DNA from: an uncultured Barnesiella sp.
GTDB taxonomy: Bacteria > Bacteroidota > Bacteroidia > Bacteroidales > Barnesiellaceae_A
DNA: 8,407 bases
Reading direction: 5' to 3'
NCBI GenBank assembly: GCA_904502265.1
Contig: CAJGDT010000066.1
Coordinates: forward strand, 1 to 8,407
Shown: positions 1 to 6,681 of the stretch, one piece after another
How the letters are laid out: each line of letters starts with the position of its first letter
Numbering within the stretch: the first letter of the stretch is position 1
The notes under the pieces: generated by a model
Databases searched by the model: none
Seen by the model: only the letters and a program-made list of their open reading frames with translations
What the model was told of the DNA's origin: nothing
Program-made: the position numbers and the translations under genes

Positions 1-278
1 ATATCTACTTGCGAGAGACGAGCTTTTGAGGTAATATTATAATAATACTTCTTAGACTTATCGGCAGGAATAATGTCAAACTCCACACTGTAGGCCGAAA
101 GTTTATCCTCATGCACATTAAAAATAAACAAAGGCTCAGCATCTACCGATGGAACTGTATCGGCCGGATTTTCATTACTGGGGTCGTTAGTTTGAGGTGG
201 CTCATTATTGGGAGTTTCACATGCAACAAATGCGATGAGAGCCCAAACAGTACTGAGAGTCAAAAGAATTTTCTTCAT
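1..278 (-). CDS. Putative surface lipoprotein, N-terminal part (runs off the left edge)
   Basis: The reading frame starts at the ATG at 278-276 and stays open to the window edge, giving 92 complete codons. Residues 1-20 form a lipoprotein signal: Met-Lys-Lys, a hydrophobic stretch, then Phe-Val-Ala-Cys with the lipidated cysteine at residue 20. The Phe at -3 is a looser lipobox than the usual Leu. After the cysteine comes a disordered-looking linker rich in Pro, Asn and Glu (about 21-48), typical of a tether that holds a domain away from the membrane. From about residue 50 the sequence alternates like beta strands (LFIFNV, YSVEFDIIP, KYYYNI), resembling the start of a fibronectin III-like module; that is inference from pattern only. 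The start is supported by a TAnnTTTG element about 40 bp upstream and an A-rich leader. It is transcribed divergently from the membrane regulator at 433. The function is unknown; most of the protein lies outside the window. Confidence 0.8.
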   Translation of the reverse strand, partial: MKKILLTLSTVWALIAFVACETPNNEPPQTNDPSNENPADTVPSVDAEPLFIFNVHEDKLSAYSVEFDIIPADKSKKYYYNITSKARLSQVD

Positions 279-315
279 GTTTTTTTTGGCATTAATAGGT
301 TAACAAACTTGTTTG

Positions 316-328
316 TATGCAAATGTAA
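316..328 (-). promoter_or_regulatory. -7 promoter element of the lipoprotein gene
   Basis: On the minus strand, positions 327-320 read TACATTTG, an exact match to the Bacteroides -7 consensus TAnnTTTG. It lies about 40 bp before the lipoprotein ATG, leaving a leader of roughly 30-35 nt. The nearest upstream TTTG (354-351) leaves a 23-nt spacer, slightly longer than the usual 19-21, so the -33 element is uncertain. The 13 bp around it (328-316) match the opposite-facing promoter at 394-406 at 12 positions. Confidence 0.55.
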
Positions 329-371
329 ACATCAAAATGAGGCAATGCGGCAAAAAAAGCGTTATTTTAGC

Positions 372-460
372 ATAACATTTTGAAAAATTAAGCTTACATT
401 TGTATAACATTTTTTACTAACAAGCTAATAATATGCAAATTAAATATTATAACATTTTTT
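372..460 (+). repeat. Direct repeats of ATAACATTTT around the regulator's promoter and start
   Basis: ATAACATTTT occurs at 372-381, 404-413 and 449-458. The last two are part of an identical 13-mer, TATAACATTTTTT, at 403-415 and 448-460. The first copy lies just before the -7 element, the second just after it, and the third inside codons 6-10 of the regulator gene. The first two are 32 bp apart, close to three helical turns. This layout would suit an operator, but the region is very AT-rich and chance similarity is possible. Confidence 0.4.
394..406 (+). promoter_or_regulatory. -7 promoter element of the TPR-HTH regulator gene
   Basis: Positions 395-402 read TACATTTG, an exact match to the Bacteroides -7 consensus, about 30 bp before the ATG at 433. 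A TTTG at 379-382 is too close (12-nt gap) to be a normal -33 box, and no good -33 box is seen at the expected distance. This may mean a weak or activator-dependent promoter. Its sequence TTACATTTGTATA is almost identical to the divergent promoter at 328-316. Confidence 0.55.
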
Positions 461-2178
461 CGAGCATTCGAAATATATTTTTAGTACTAATAGGCATCTT
501 GGCAAGCGCATTTAACACCATAGAAGCACAACAATTATCGTCCAAGACGCTATCGCAAAACATGAACAAGTTCTTGGAACATCGCACGAGCAACAAGGAT
601 AAAGCATACGAATATGCCAACCTTGTTCTTGCCGACCTCGACAGTACAACAATAGGAGAGAATGTCGCCACACTTTACGACTTCATGGCATTGTATAATG
701 AAACAATCCTTCATGATTACAAACGATCACTCGACTTTCGATTGCGAGCAGCATCTATATACGAAGCTCTGAACGACACGCCTTGCATTGCCCGTACACA
801 CGCATTATTGGGACGAATTCATCTACGCAATAGCGACTACCACAACGCCCTTAGCTATAGTACTACAGCACTAAAGGAGGGTCGTATGGTAGGCGACTCT
901 ACAACTGTGCGCGAAGCATACTTGACAATGGAGCAAGTAGATTTCTTTTACAACAACGACGACCAACGCGCCATGAAATACAACCTACAAGTATCGGAAA
1001 GTTATGAAAATCTCGAAGAAGCCCATCAAGCTGTACGCGCTCTGAACAATAGATTCAACTACCAATTGACCCCCGATGAGAGTAATGAGATATTGACTCG
1101 CTGCGAAAAGATTTGCACCGAATATGGATTTAACGACCTTCTACTCAACGTTTACCTCAACGTTGCTATGCAAGAGTTTGTATTTGAGAACCTTGATAAA
1201 ACCGTCTATTATCTCGACAAAGCCAAGACTCTGATTAGCAACTTTAAAGAGGAAGGATACTATTACTCGGCATTGGGTTTCTACCACCTCAATGTAGGCA
1301 ACACAGCAGAAGCTATTGATGCCTTGAAACGCTCTATCAACCTGCTTAATATGGGCGACTTTGACACAAAAAATGTACACTCATATTTCCTCCTTCAAGA
1401 CATCTATTACAACCAAGGTCGTTACCGCGAGGCATACGATGCACTCATGGCATTCTCCGAGACTTATACTCGACAACACAATCGCCAAGGAGTCGTCGAG
1501 TTGTCTAAACTATTAAGTGATTTGGAGGTAGAACGAGCAGAGCAAGAGCACTTGCGTCGCGAAGAGGAGTATCAACGACAACAAGATTACAACAAGATGA
1601 TCTCTATATTCTACGTATTATCTATTTTTGTAATCATGGCTTTGGTATTCTTGCTACTATCTCGATTTCGTCTCGAACGCAAGAACCGCGAGCTACAACG
1701 CGCACAGACTGAACAAGAACTCAATCACAAAAACGAGATTATCAAAATTCAAAAACTACAACAATATCAAGAGCAAAACAACATAGACAAACTTACCGAA
1801 GAACTTGCTGCCATAGCTCAATTGGGCAACAACCGTGAGATGCAAAACCAACTACGACACATTATTCATCGACTGCAAAACAACACCAAGTCGGGCAATG
1901 GATGGGCCGAGGTAGAGATGACACTCGCCGGAGGTAACAATATTTTCTACGAAAACCTATTACGGGACTACCCCAACCTCACGAAAAACGAGCGCAAGCT
2001 ATGCCTTTTTATTCACATGAAAATGTCGACCAAGGAGATTTCAGATATCACACATCAAAGCCTTGGCAGCATCAATGTAGCACGCTCACGCTTACGCCAA
2101 AAGTTTGGTCTAACCGGCGACGACACATCATTGATTGCATTTCTCGACAAGTACAATACTCAGCCCACAGCCAAATAA
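433..2178 (+). CDS. Membrane-spanning TPR regulator with C-terminal LuxR-like HTH
   Basis: This 581-residue protein probably carries a signal from the periplasm directly to DNA. A signal sequence occupies residues 1-32, with likely cleavage after Ile-Glu-Ala, although it could stay as an anchor. Residues about 78-345 are helical with TPR-like pairs, for example A115-L149 and Y278-L305. A coiled coil (about 364-388) leads into one transmembrane helix (389-410, with FYVLSIFVIMALVFLLL as its core). A second charged/Gln-rich coiled coil follows to about 480. Residues 515-560 resemble a LuxR/GerE helix-turn-helix: LTKNE, then STKEIS, then SINVARSRLRQKFGL. This architecture is familiar in Bacteroidetes, where such proteins act as one-component regulators or as partners of other signalling proteins. 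No phosphoacceptor or kinase domain is visible. The gene is divergent from a lipoprotein gene, and repeats near its own start could be autoregulatory sites. Ligand and targets are unknown. Confidence 0.85.
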   Translation: MQIKYYNIFSSIRNIFLVLIGILASAFNTIEAQQLSSKTLSQNMNKFLEHRTSNKDKAYEYANLVLADLDSTTIGENVATLYDFMALYNETILHDYKRSLDFRLRAASIYEALNDTPCIARTHALLGRIHLRNSDYHNALSYSTTALKEGRMVGDSTTVREAYLTMEQVDFFYNNDDQRAMKYNLQVSESYENLEEAHQAVRALNNRFNYQLTPDESNEILTRCEKICTEYGFNDLLLNVYLNVAMQEFVFENLDKTVYYLDKAKTLISNFKEEGYYYSALGFYHLNVGNTAEAIDALKRSINLLNMGDFDTKNVHSYFLLQDIYYNQGRYREAYDALMAFSETYTRQHNRQGVVELSKLLSDLEVERAEQEHLRREEEYQRQQDYNKMISIFYVLSIFVIMALVFLLLSRFRLERKNRELQRAQTEQELNHKNEIIKIQKLQQYQEQNNIDKLTEELAAIAQLGNNREMQNQLRHIIHRLQNNTKSGNGWAEVEMTLAGGNNIFYENLLRDYPNLTKNERKLCLFIHMKMSTKEISDITHQSLGSINVARSRLRQKFGLTGDDTSLIAFLDKYNTQPTAK

Positions 2179-2182
2179 AATA

Positions 2183-3448
2183 CTACTCTTTGGCCTTGAC
2201 AACCAGGATGTCACTAAAAGATGTGGTGTAACAGGGAGACAAATGGTTACGTTGTGCTTGCCAGGCTTTATTGCCTCCCTCAGCACCCAATCGCAACACT
2301 CTACTACCCACTTGCTTATTGACACTATCCATTACTTGCATAAGCCGGTGATGCTTCTCTCTATCAACCGTATCAAATAGGCTCAACTGCACATGATTAC
2401 GTGGCACTATATGCCCCAAAATAACACCGGCTTTCTTGTAGGCTTCACCCTGCCTAAATGCACCTCTGAGCGCTCTACGAGCGTATTGTAACAACTCTAT
2501 TGTACTATCCGACGCTACCGGCAAGGTACATTGCAAAGCCCCCACATAACGACCGGGGCCACATCCTCGCCCCTTGACAAACACCATAATAGAACCGGCT
2601 GCTGAACCCTCACGACGCAAACGCTCGGCTGCTGTCGAGGTAAAATTGGCTACAGCTTCATACACATCATTGAACGAGGTAACAGCTTGCCCAAAAGTAC
2701 GCGATACGGTAATAGACTGTCGAGCAGCCGGCGACTCATCGACATCGTAGCACACCTCTCCACGCAACTCGCGCCACGTGCGCTCGCCTTCAATTGTATA
2801 CAATCGACGCACTCGTTCACGGGGAAGATGGATATAGTCCCATGCAGTAGAAACACCCTGCTCCATAAGTTTGGGTGCCAATCTCCTGCCAACTCCCCAC
2901 ACATCGCCAATAGGACACTCCATGAGAGCAATAGCCTGTTGGTCGGGAGTAACAAGATGGCACACACCATTATACCGAGCTATTTTCTTAGCCCGATGTG
3001 AGGCTATCTTCGCCAGCGTTTTGGTGCTTGCAATACCTATACTCACCGGTATACCCACACAGCGCAACACAGCATCGGCCATTTGATGCGCATACACTTC
3101 GGGGCCATAAGGCATAACGATACCATCGAGCGAAAGGAAAGCTTCGTCAATACTATATATTTCAACCTCGGGCGAAAACTGCGACAGCACCGACATGACA
3201 CGGCGCGATATATCACCATAAAGAATGTGATTGGATGAAAAAACCGCCACCTGCTCACGCTCAAAGAGTTCACCCAACTCAAATGCAGGCTGTCCCATAC
3301 CTATACCCAATGCCTTCGCCTCATTACTTCGGGCAATAACACAACCATCGTTGCCACTGAGGACAACAACCGGACGGCCATTGAGTGCAGGGTTGAACAA
3401 TCGCTCGCACGAGGCAAAAAAGTTGTTACAATCGACAAGGGCGTACAT
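2183..3448 (-). CDS. umuC: DNA polymerase V catalytic subunit UmuC (Y-family)
   Basis: UmuC is the catalytic subunit of the SOS-inducible translesion DNA polymerase V, which together with processed UmuD copies past lesions with low fidelity. The 421 residues match the roughly 422 of E. coli UmuC. The palm carboxylates are present: Asp6 in DCNNFFASCE, and Asp101-Glu102 in YSIDEAF. The family motifs VVVLSGNDGCVIARSNEAKALG (20 residues shown from residue 27 onward as key landmarks: N33, D34, G35, R40, E43) and YGDIS (77-81) are intact. A sliding-clamp motif, QLSLFD, lies at 354-359. The C-terminal HLSPCYTT (402-409) is typical of the UmuC tail. The steric-gate position is Phe11, where E. coli UmuC has Tyr11. 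The gene starts 8 nt after the umuD stop, so the two are very likely co-transcribed and co-translated. It ends 4 bp from the stop of the convergent regulator gene. Confidence 0.96.
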   Translation of the reverse strand: MYALVDCNNFFASCERLFNPALNGRPVVVLSGNDGCVIARSNEAKALGIGMGQPAFELGELFEREQVAVFSSNHILYGDISRRVMSVLSQFSPEVEIYSIDEAFLSLDGIVMPYGPEVYAHQMADAVLRCVGIPVSIGIASTKTLAKIASHRAKKIARYNGVCHLVTPDQQAIALMECPIGDVWGVGRRLAPKLMEQGVSTAWDYIHLPRERVRRLYTIEGERTWRELRGEVCYDVDESPAARQSITVSRTFGQAVTSFNDVYEAVANFTSTAAERLRREGSAAGSIMVFVKGRGCGPGRYVGALQCTLPVASDSTIELLQYARRALRGAFRQGEAYKKAGVILGHIVPRNHVQLSLFDTVDREKHHRLMQVMDSVNKQVGSRVLRLGAEGGNKAWQAQRNHLSPCYTTSFSDILVVKAKE

Positions 3449-3456
3449 ATGTCACA

Positions 3457-3885
3457 CTACATACTCTTTACTACATACGACACAATACCCCATACCTGAA
3501 AGTTGCTCCCCTCAGTCACATGCAAAGCCGGATATTGCGGATTGGCCGGCACAAGCCATATACCATCAGGACGTATAGAGATGCGCTTAAGCGTAAATTC
3601 GCCATCGACAAAGCACACTGCAATACTACCCTCGCGAGGTGTAAGCGCCTTGTCAATAATAAGCAAATCACCATCATCTATACCACAATCGCGCATAGAG
3701 TCGCCAGCCACACGGGCACAAAAGGTCGATGCCGGATGACGTATTAATTCACGATTAAGGTCTATACCCTCATCGACATGATCTTGCGCCGGAGAGGGAA
3801 ATCCCGCCGGCACAGATTCACTCAGAGTCGATATTGAGAAATCCTCAACAGCGACAAGAGGTTTTATATCTTTTACTTCTTTCAT
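3457..3885 (-). CDS. umuD: UmuD, self-cleaving subunit of DNA polymerase V
   Basis: UmuD is a LexA-like S24 peptidase. RecA-nucleoprotein filaments stimulate it to cut its own N-terminal arm, producing UmuD', which activates UmuC. The 142 residues compare with 139 in E. coli. The cleavage site is Ala27-Gly28 in VPAGFPSPAQD (E. coli uses Cys24-Gly25). The catalytic serine is Ser63 in GDSM and the lysine is Lys100 in FTLKRI. Their spacing of 37 residues equals that of E. coli Ser60/Lys97. There is no N-terminal DNA-binding domain, which separates it from LexA. The ATG at 3885-3883 follows a TAnnTTTG element by about 20 bp. It is the first gene of the umuDC operon. A tandem repeat overlapping its promoter may be an operator, which would fit SOS control, but I cannot name a LexA box with certainty. 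Confidence 0.95.
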   Translation of the reverse strand: MKEVKDIKPLVAVEDFSISTLSESVPAGFPSPAQDHVDEGIDLNRELIRHPASTFCARVAGDSMRDCGIDDGDLLIIDKALTPREGSIAVCFVDGEFTLKRISIRPDGIWLVPANPQYPALHVTEGSNFQVWGIVSYVVKSM

Positions 3886-3890
3886 TGGAC

Positions 3891-3923
3891 ATACAATCTG
3901 CTACGACAAAGATACAATCTCCT
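3891..3923 (-). repeat. Tandem 12-bp repeat in the umuDC promoter (possible operator)
   Basis: On the minus strand AGGAGATTGTAT (3923-3912) and AGCAGATTGTAT (3902-3891) agree at 11 of 12 positions. Their starts are 21 bp apart, two helical turns. The upstream copy overlaps the -7 element by 3 bp and the downstream copy covers the expected transcription start. A small inverted repeat CTATT-gaa-AATAG (3922-3934) adjoins the upstream copy. The position suits a repressor site, but the binding protein is unknown. Confidence 0.4.
3907..3914 (-). promoter_or_regulatory. -7 promoter element of umuDC
   Basis: On the minus strand, 3914-3907 read TATCTTTG, matching TAnnTTTG exactly, and this ends 21 bp before the umuD start codon. 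Transcription would begin near 3903-3900, leaving a short leader of about 15-20 nt. No TTTG is present at the usual -33 distance, as might be expected for a promoter that is weak or tightly controlled. Confidence 0.5.
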
Positions 3924-3934
3924 ATTGAAAATAG

Positions 3935-4104
3935 CATCTTAAAAACAGCCAAAAAATCAGCCACAGTGCAGCAATACTCATACGCAATTATATCCTTAAC
4001 ACACAATAATAGGTCAAAATGCAATATTTTAGATTTTTTCTTATCATTTGCAATAAAGATGTAACATATATTATGCATTTTTGCAGTATTAAAAACAAGA
4101 GAAT
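3935..4104 (+). promoter_or_regulatory. Leader and probable promoter region of the two-component operon
   Basis: The umuD-response regulator gap is 219 bp; its right-hand part is AT-rich and non-coding. A TTTG at 4047-4050 and a degenerate -7-like CATTTTTG at 4076-4083 could form the operon promoter, but the spacer is 25 nt and the first -7 base differs from consensus, so this is weak. GCAATA recurs at 3971-3976, 4021-4026 and 4050-4055. AAAAT-gcaat-ATTTT (4016-4030) is a short perfect inverted repeat. No Shine-Dalgarno sequence precedes the ATG at 4105, as is usual in this phylum. Confidence 0.3.
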
Positions 4105-4791
4105 ATGAGACCCTACCGAATACTTGTTACAGACGACGAGGAGGATTTGTGTGAGATATTGAAGTTTAATCTTGAGACCGAAGGTTACATTGTCGATATA
4201 GCACACTCAGCCGAAGAGGCACTTGCACTCAATCTACAAAACTACGATCTCGTCTTGCTCGATGTGATGATGGGCGAAATAAGTGGCTTTATGATGGCAT
4301 CAATCATGCGCAAGAGCGACAGCCTCAAGCATATACCTATTATCTTCATCACGGCACGAGATTCGGAGAACGACATGCTCACCGGCTTCAATATAGGGGG
4401 CGATGATTACATATCTAAGCCATTCTCAATCAAAGAGGTACAAGCGCGCATCAAAGCATTGTTACGTCGCACCTCATCAACAATCAACGAGTTGCCCAAA
4501 GAGGAAATACAATACAAGACACTACGACTCGACCTACTCCGGAAAAAGTGTTTTATAGGCAATGAAGAGAAAGCACTCACCAAGAAAGAGTTCGAAATTC
4601 TGCGCCTATTGCTGACACACCTCAACCAGGTGTTTTCACGCGAAGAAATTTTGACACAAATATGGAGCGATGAGACCTATGTACTTGATCGTACAATCGA
4701 TGTTAATATCACTCGCTTACGTAAGAAGATAGCCCCCTACGATAGCTGCATCGTCACCCGTTTGGGCTATGGCTATTGCTTTGAAGCATAA
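4105..4791 (+). CDS. OmpR/PhoB-type response regulator
   Basis: This 228-residue protein is a cytoplasmic transcription factor switched by aspartate phosphorylation, almost certainly by the kinase encoded next to it. The receiver domain spans about 4-121. The acidic pocket is Asp10-Asp11, the phosphoacceptor is Asp53 in LLDVMMGE, the switch threonine is Thr83 in FITA, and the conserved lysine is Lys105 in ISKPF. The C-terminal winged-helix domain (about 134-227) shows the OmpR-type LTKKEFEILRLLL, the turn region FSREEILTQIW, the recognition helix RTIDVNITRLRKKI and the wing TRLGYGYCF. The loop after the phosphorylated Asp reads MMGE, where most regulators have MMPG or MMP; all other key residues are present, so I expect it to be active. 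The stop is 11 bp before the kinase start, supporting an operon. DNA targets are not evident. Confidence 0.95.
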   Translation: MRPYRILVTDDEEDLCEILKFNLETEGYIVDIAHSAEEALALNLQNYDLVLLDVMMGEISGFMMASIMRKSDSLKHIPIIFITARDSENDMLTGFNIGGDDYISKPFSIKEVQARIKALLRRTSSTINELPKEEIQYKTLRLDLLRKKCFIGNEEKALTKKEFEILRLLLTHLNQVFSREEILTQIWSDETYVLDRTIDVNITRLRKKIAPYDSCIVTRLGYGYCFEA

Positions 4792-4802
4792 GTACAACAT
4801 AT

Positions 4803-6575
4803 ATGGCACGAAATAAAAAAAACATACCTTTTCAGAAAAAACTGTTCCTATCCATTTGCGGCTTTTTCATCATCTTTGTTGCCATAACCATGTCGCTGCA
4901 ATACTATCAAGAGAAAAGTATTCGGCATAATAACTTATACAGCCTTCTACAAGAGTACAATCACCACGTAGCCAATTCACTACATGAATATCTCAACATC
5001 GACAGCGTTGAGCAACCCTTGCCTTCGACATTTATATACAACCAAAACACCCCGTACCGGCTCACCATTATCGACATTAATACAGGCAAGGTACTGCTTG
5101 ACAACAGCACATCGGATGCCTTAAGCCAATCGCACATAGACCGACCCGAGATACAAAGTGCTATAAAAAACAAGAAAACCAACTATTCAATACGCTACTC
5201 CGAGACCCTCAAAGAGACTTACTTCTATGTAGCGCATCGACACAACAACTATGTCATACGCACATCGATACCCTACGATAAGACCGTATCGAACATCCTA
5301 CACGTCGACCCTTTGTTTCGATACATACTCATAGCCATTGCCATAATGTTTGTTATAGCACTATTTGTATATAGTCACTTGCTTGGCAAATCAATTTCAA
5401 ACCTGGAAGAACTTGCACAAAAGGCCAAGTTGAACCTACCGCTCGACACAACCGAGTATGACGACACAAGCACACTGGGACGCATCACCAAGAATCTACG
5501 CGAAAACTACGACGAGATACGTCGCGCTCGTGAAGAGTTGACCTTGCAGGAAGAAAAACTACTTGCACACATACAACTCTCACGCGAAGGTATTGCCATT
5601 TTCACCCACGATCGCAAGATGATTGTTTCGAACAATCTCTTTATACAATATGCCAATCACATTACCGACCGCACGTTGGATGACAACCTCGAAGAGGTAT
5701 TTACCGAGCCTGCCCTGCAGGAGATTATCGAACACGTTACCTCGACGCACGATAAGAATAGCAATACAACCGACACCAAGCAGATACAGATATCTAAAAA
5801 CGGATTGCACTTCATTGTAAGAGGCATACGTTTCCATGACCGTTCGTTCGAGATATCAATCTTCGACAATACCGAGCGTGAACGCGAAGACCTGGTAAAA
5901 AAACAACTTACCCAGAACATCGCGCACGAGCTAAAGACTCCCGTGAGTAGCATCAGAGGCTACCTGGAAACCCTACTCGGCACACCGGGTATCAGTGTCG
6001 ACATGCAACAGCAATTTCTTGAACGGAGCTACGCCCAGTCACGACGATTATCGGATCTGCTCAACGACATCTCGGTACTCAACCGTCTTGACGAAACTTC
6101 CGAGCTATACGAGTGTCACGACATCAACTTATCGGCCATTATCCAGGAGGCCATATCCGACTCGGTAACGGCATTGGACAACAAGTCGATGCATATCAAC
6201 ACTCCGGGCATACAACCACACATGCCTCTCAGGGGAAATTCCTCGTTGGTATATTCAATATTCCGCAATCTCATAGACAACTCCATTGCCTATGCCGGAG
6301 CCAACACACAAATAACCATCAACTGCTACCACACCGACAACCAGTACTATTACATATCTTTTGCCGACAATGGTGTAGGAGTAGAAGAAACACACCTCAA
6401 CCGCCTGTTCGAGCGATTCTACCGCGTCGATAAGGGTCGATCACGCAAGCTGGGCGGAACCGGCCTGGGACTGGCTATCGTCAAGAATGCAGTAATATTT
6501 CACGGCGGAGAAATCATGGCAAAAAACGCACAAGGAGGCGGATTGGATATACTCTTTACGCTGCGAAAGATATAG
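4803..6575 (+). CDS. PhoR-like membrane sensor histidine kinase
   Basis: This 590-residue inner-membrane kinase is the cognate partner of the upstream response regulator. Transmembrane helices lie at about 14-34 and 171-191. The periplasmic loop (35-170) resembles the PAS/Cache-like sensor of PhoR and WalK kinases: YRLTIIDINTG (85-95), HIDRPEI (111-117), IRYSETL (130-136) and YVAH followed by VIRTSIP. A degenerate HAMP-like linker (about 192-245) is followed by a cytoplasmic PAS-like domain (about 256-357). HisKA carries His375 in NIAHELKTP; the HExxT arrangement (Glu376, Thr379) suggests both kinase and phosphatase activity. The ATPase domain has the N box RNLIDNSIAYA (488-498), the G1 box ADNGVGV (521-527), the F box FERFYRV and the G2 box GGTGLGLAIV (551-560). 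All catalytic motifs are complete. The order resembles PhoBR, but no pst or phoU gene lies here, so phosphate sensing is only one possibility. No intrinsic terminator is obvious after the stop. Confidence 0.95.
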   Translation: MARNKKNIPFQKKLFLSICGFFIIFVAITMSLQYYQEKSIRHNNLYSLLQEYNHHVANSLHEYLNIDSVEQPLPSTFIYNQNTPYRLTIIDINTGKVLLDNSTSDALSQSHIDRPEIQSAIKNKKTNYSIRYSETLKETYFYVAHRHNNYVIRTSIPYDKTVSNILHVDPLFRYILIAIAIMFVIALFVYSHLLGKSISNLEELAQKAKLNLPLDTTEYDDTSTLGRITKNLRENYDEIRRAREELTLQEEKLLAHIQLSREGIAIFTHDRKMIVSNNLFIQYANHITDRTLDDNLEEVFTEPALQEIIEHVTSTHDKNSNTTDTKQIQISKNGLHFIVRGIRFHDRSFEISIFDNTEREREDLVKKQLTQNIAHELKTPVSSIRGYLETLLGTPGISVDMQQQFLERSYAQSRRLSDLLNDISVLNRLDETSELYECHDINLSAIIQEAISDSVTALDNKSMHINTPGIQPHMPLRGNSSLVYSIFRNLIDNSIAYAGANTQITINCYHTDNQYYYISFADNGVGVEETHLNRLFERFYRVDKGRSRKLGGTGLGLAIVKNAVIFHGGEIMAKNAQGGGLDILFTLRKI

Positions 6576-6632
6576 TCACAACAACAGTACAACAATCCAT
6601 CAAAAAAACCTACTGTTATTCAACAACTCGGC

Positions 6633-6663
6633 TACAATAAAGCTATTGAGAAAAGCTATTGTA
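6633..6663 (+). repeat. Stem-loop with a duplicated AAAGCTATTG between kinase and acyl-CoA synthetase genes
   Basis: TACAATA (6633-6639) and TATTGTA (6657-6663) form a perfect 7-bp stem with a 17-nt loop. A shorter alternative pairs CAATA (6635-6639) with TATTG (6644-6648). AAAGCTATTG is directly repeated at 6639-6648 and 6652-6661, 13 bp apart. The stem is followed by A residues, not T, so it is not a standard intrinsic terminator for the kinase operon. It could be an unusual terminator, a processing site, or protein-binding sites upstream of the next promoter. Confidence 0.35.
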
Positions 6664-6681
6664 AAAAATGCTTAAATAAAT

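Noticed and set aside
111..383. Plus-strand open frame of 90 codons overlapping the lipoprotein start
   Set aside because: The minus-strand frame has a proper lipoprotein signal and an upstream promoter element; the plus frame shows neither.
2650..3086. Open frames on both strands inside umuC
   Set aside because: They are out of frame with the conserved UmuC sequence and have no supporting promoter or domain.
4016..4040. Inverted repeat AAAATGCAATATTTT followed by a T-rich stretch, resembling a terminator
   Set aside because: The stem is only A-T pairs apart from the loop, and no plus-strand gene ends upstream, so it has nothing obvious to terminate.
3834..4078. Small open frames on both strands between umuD and the response regulator
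   Set aside because: They are built from AT-rich intergenic sequence and the umuD 5' end, with no recognisable protein features.
6113..6433. Open frame of 106 codons on the plus strand
   Set aside because: It is a frame shadow within the HisKA/ATPase part of the kinase gene, is rich in His/Gln/Arg, and has no motif of its own.
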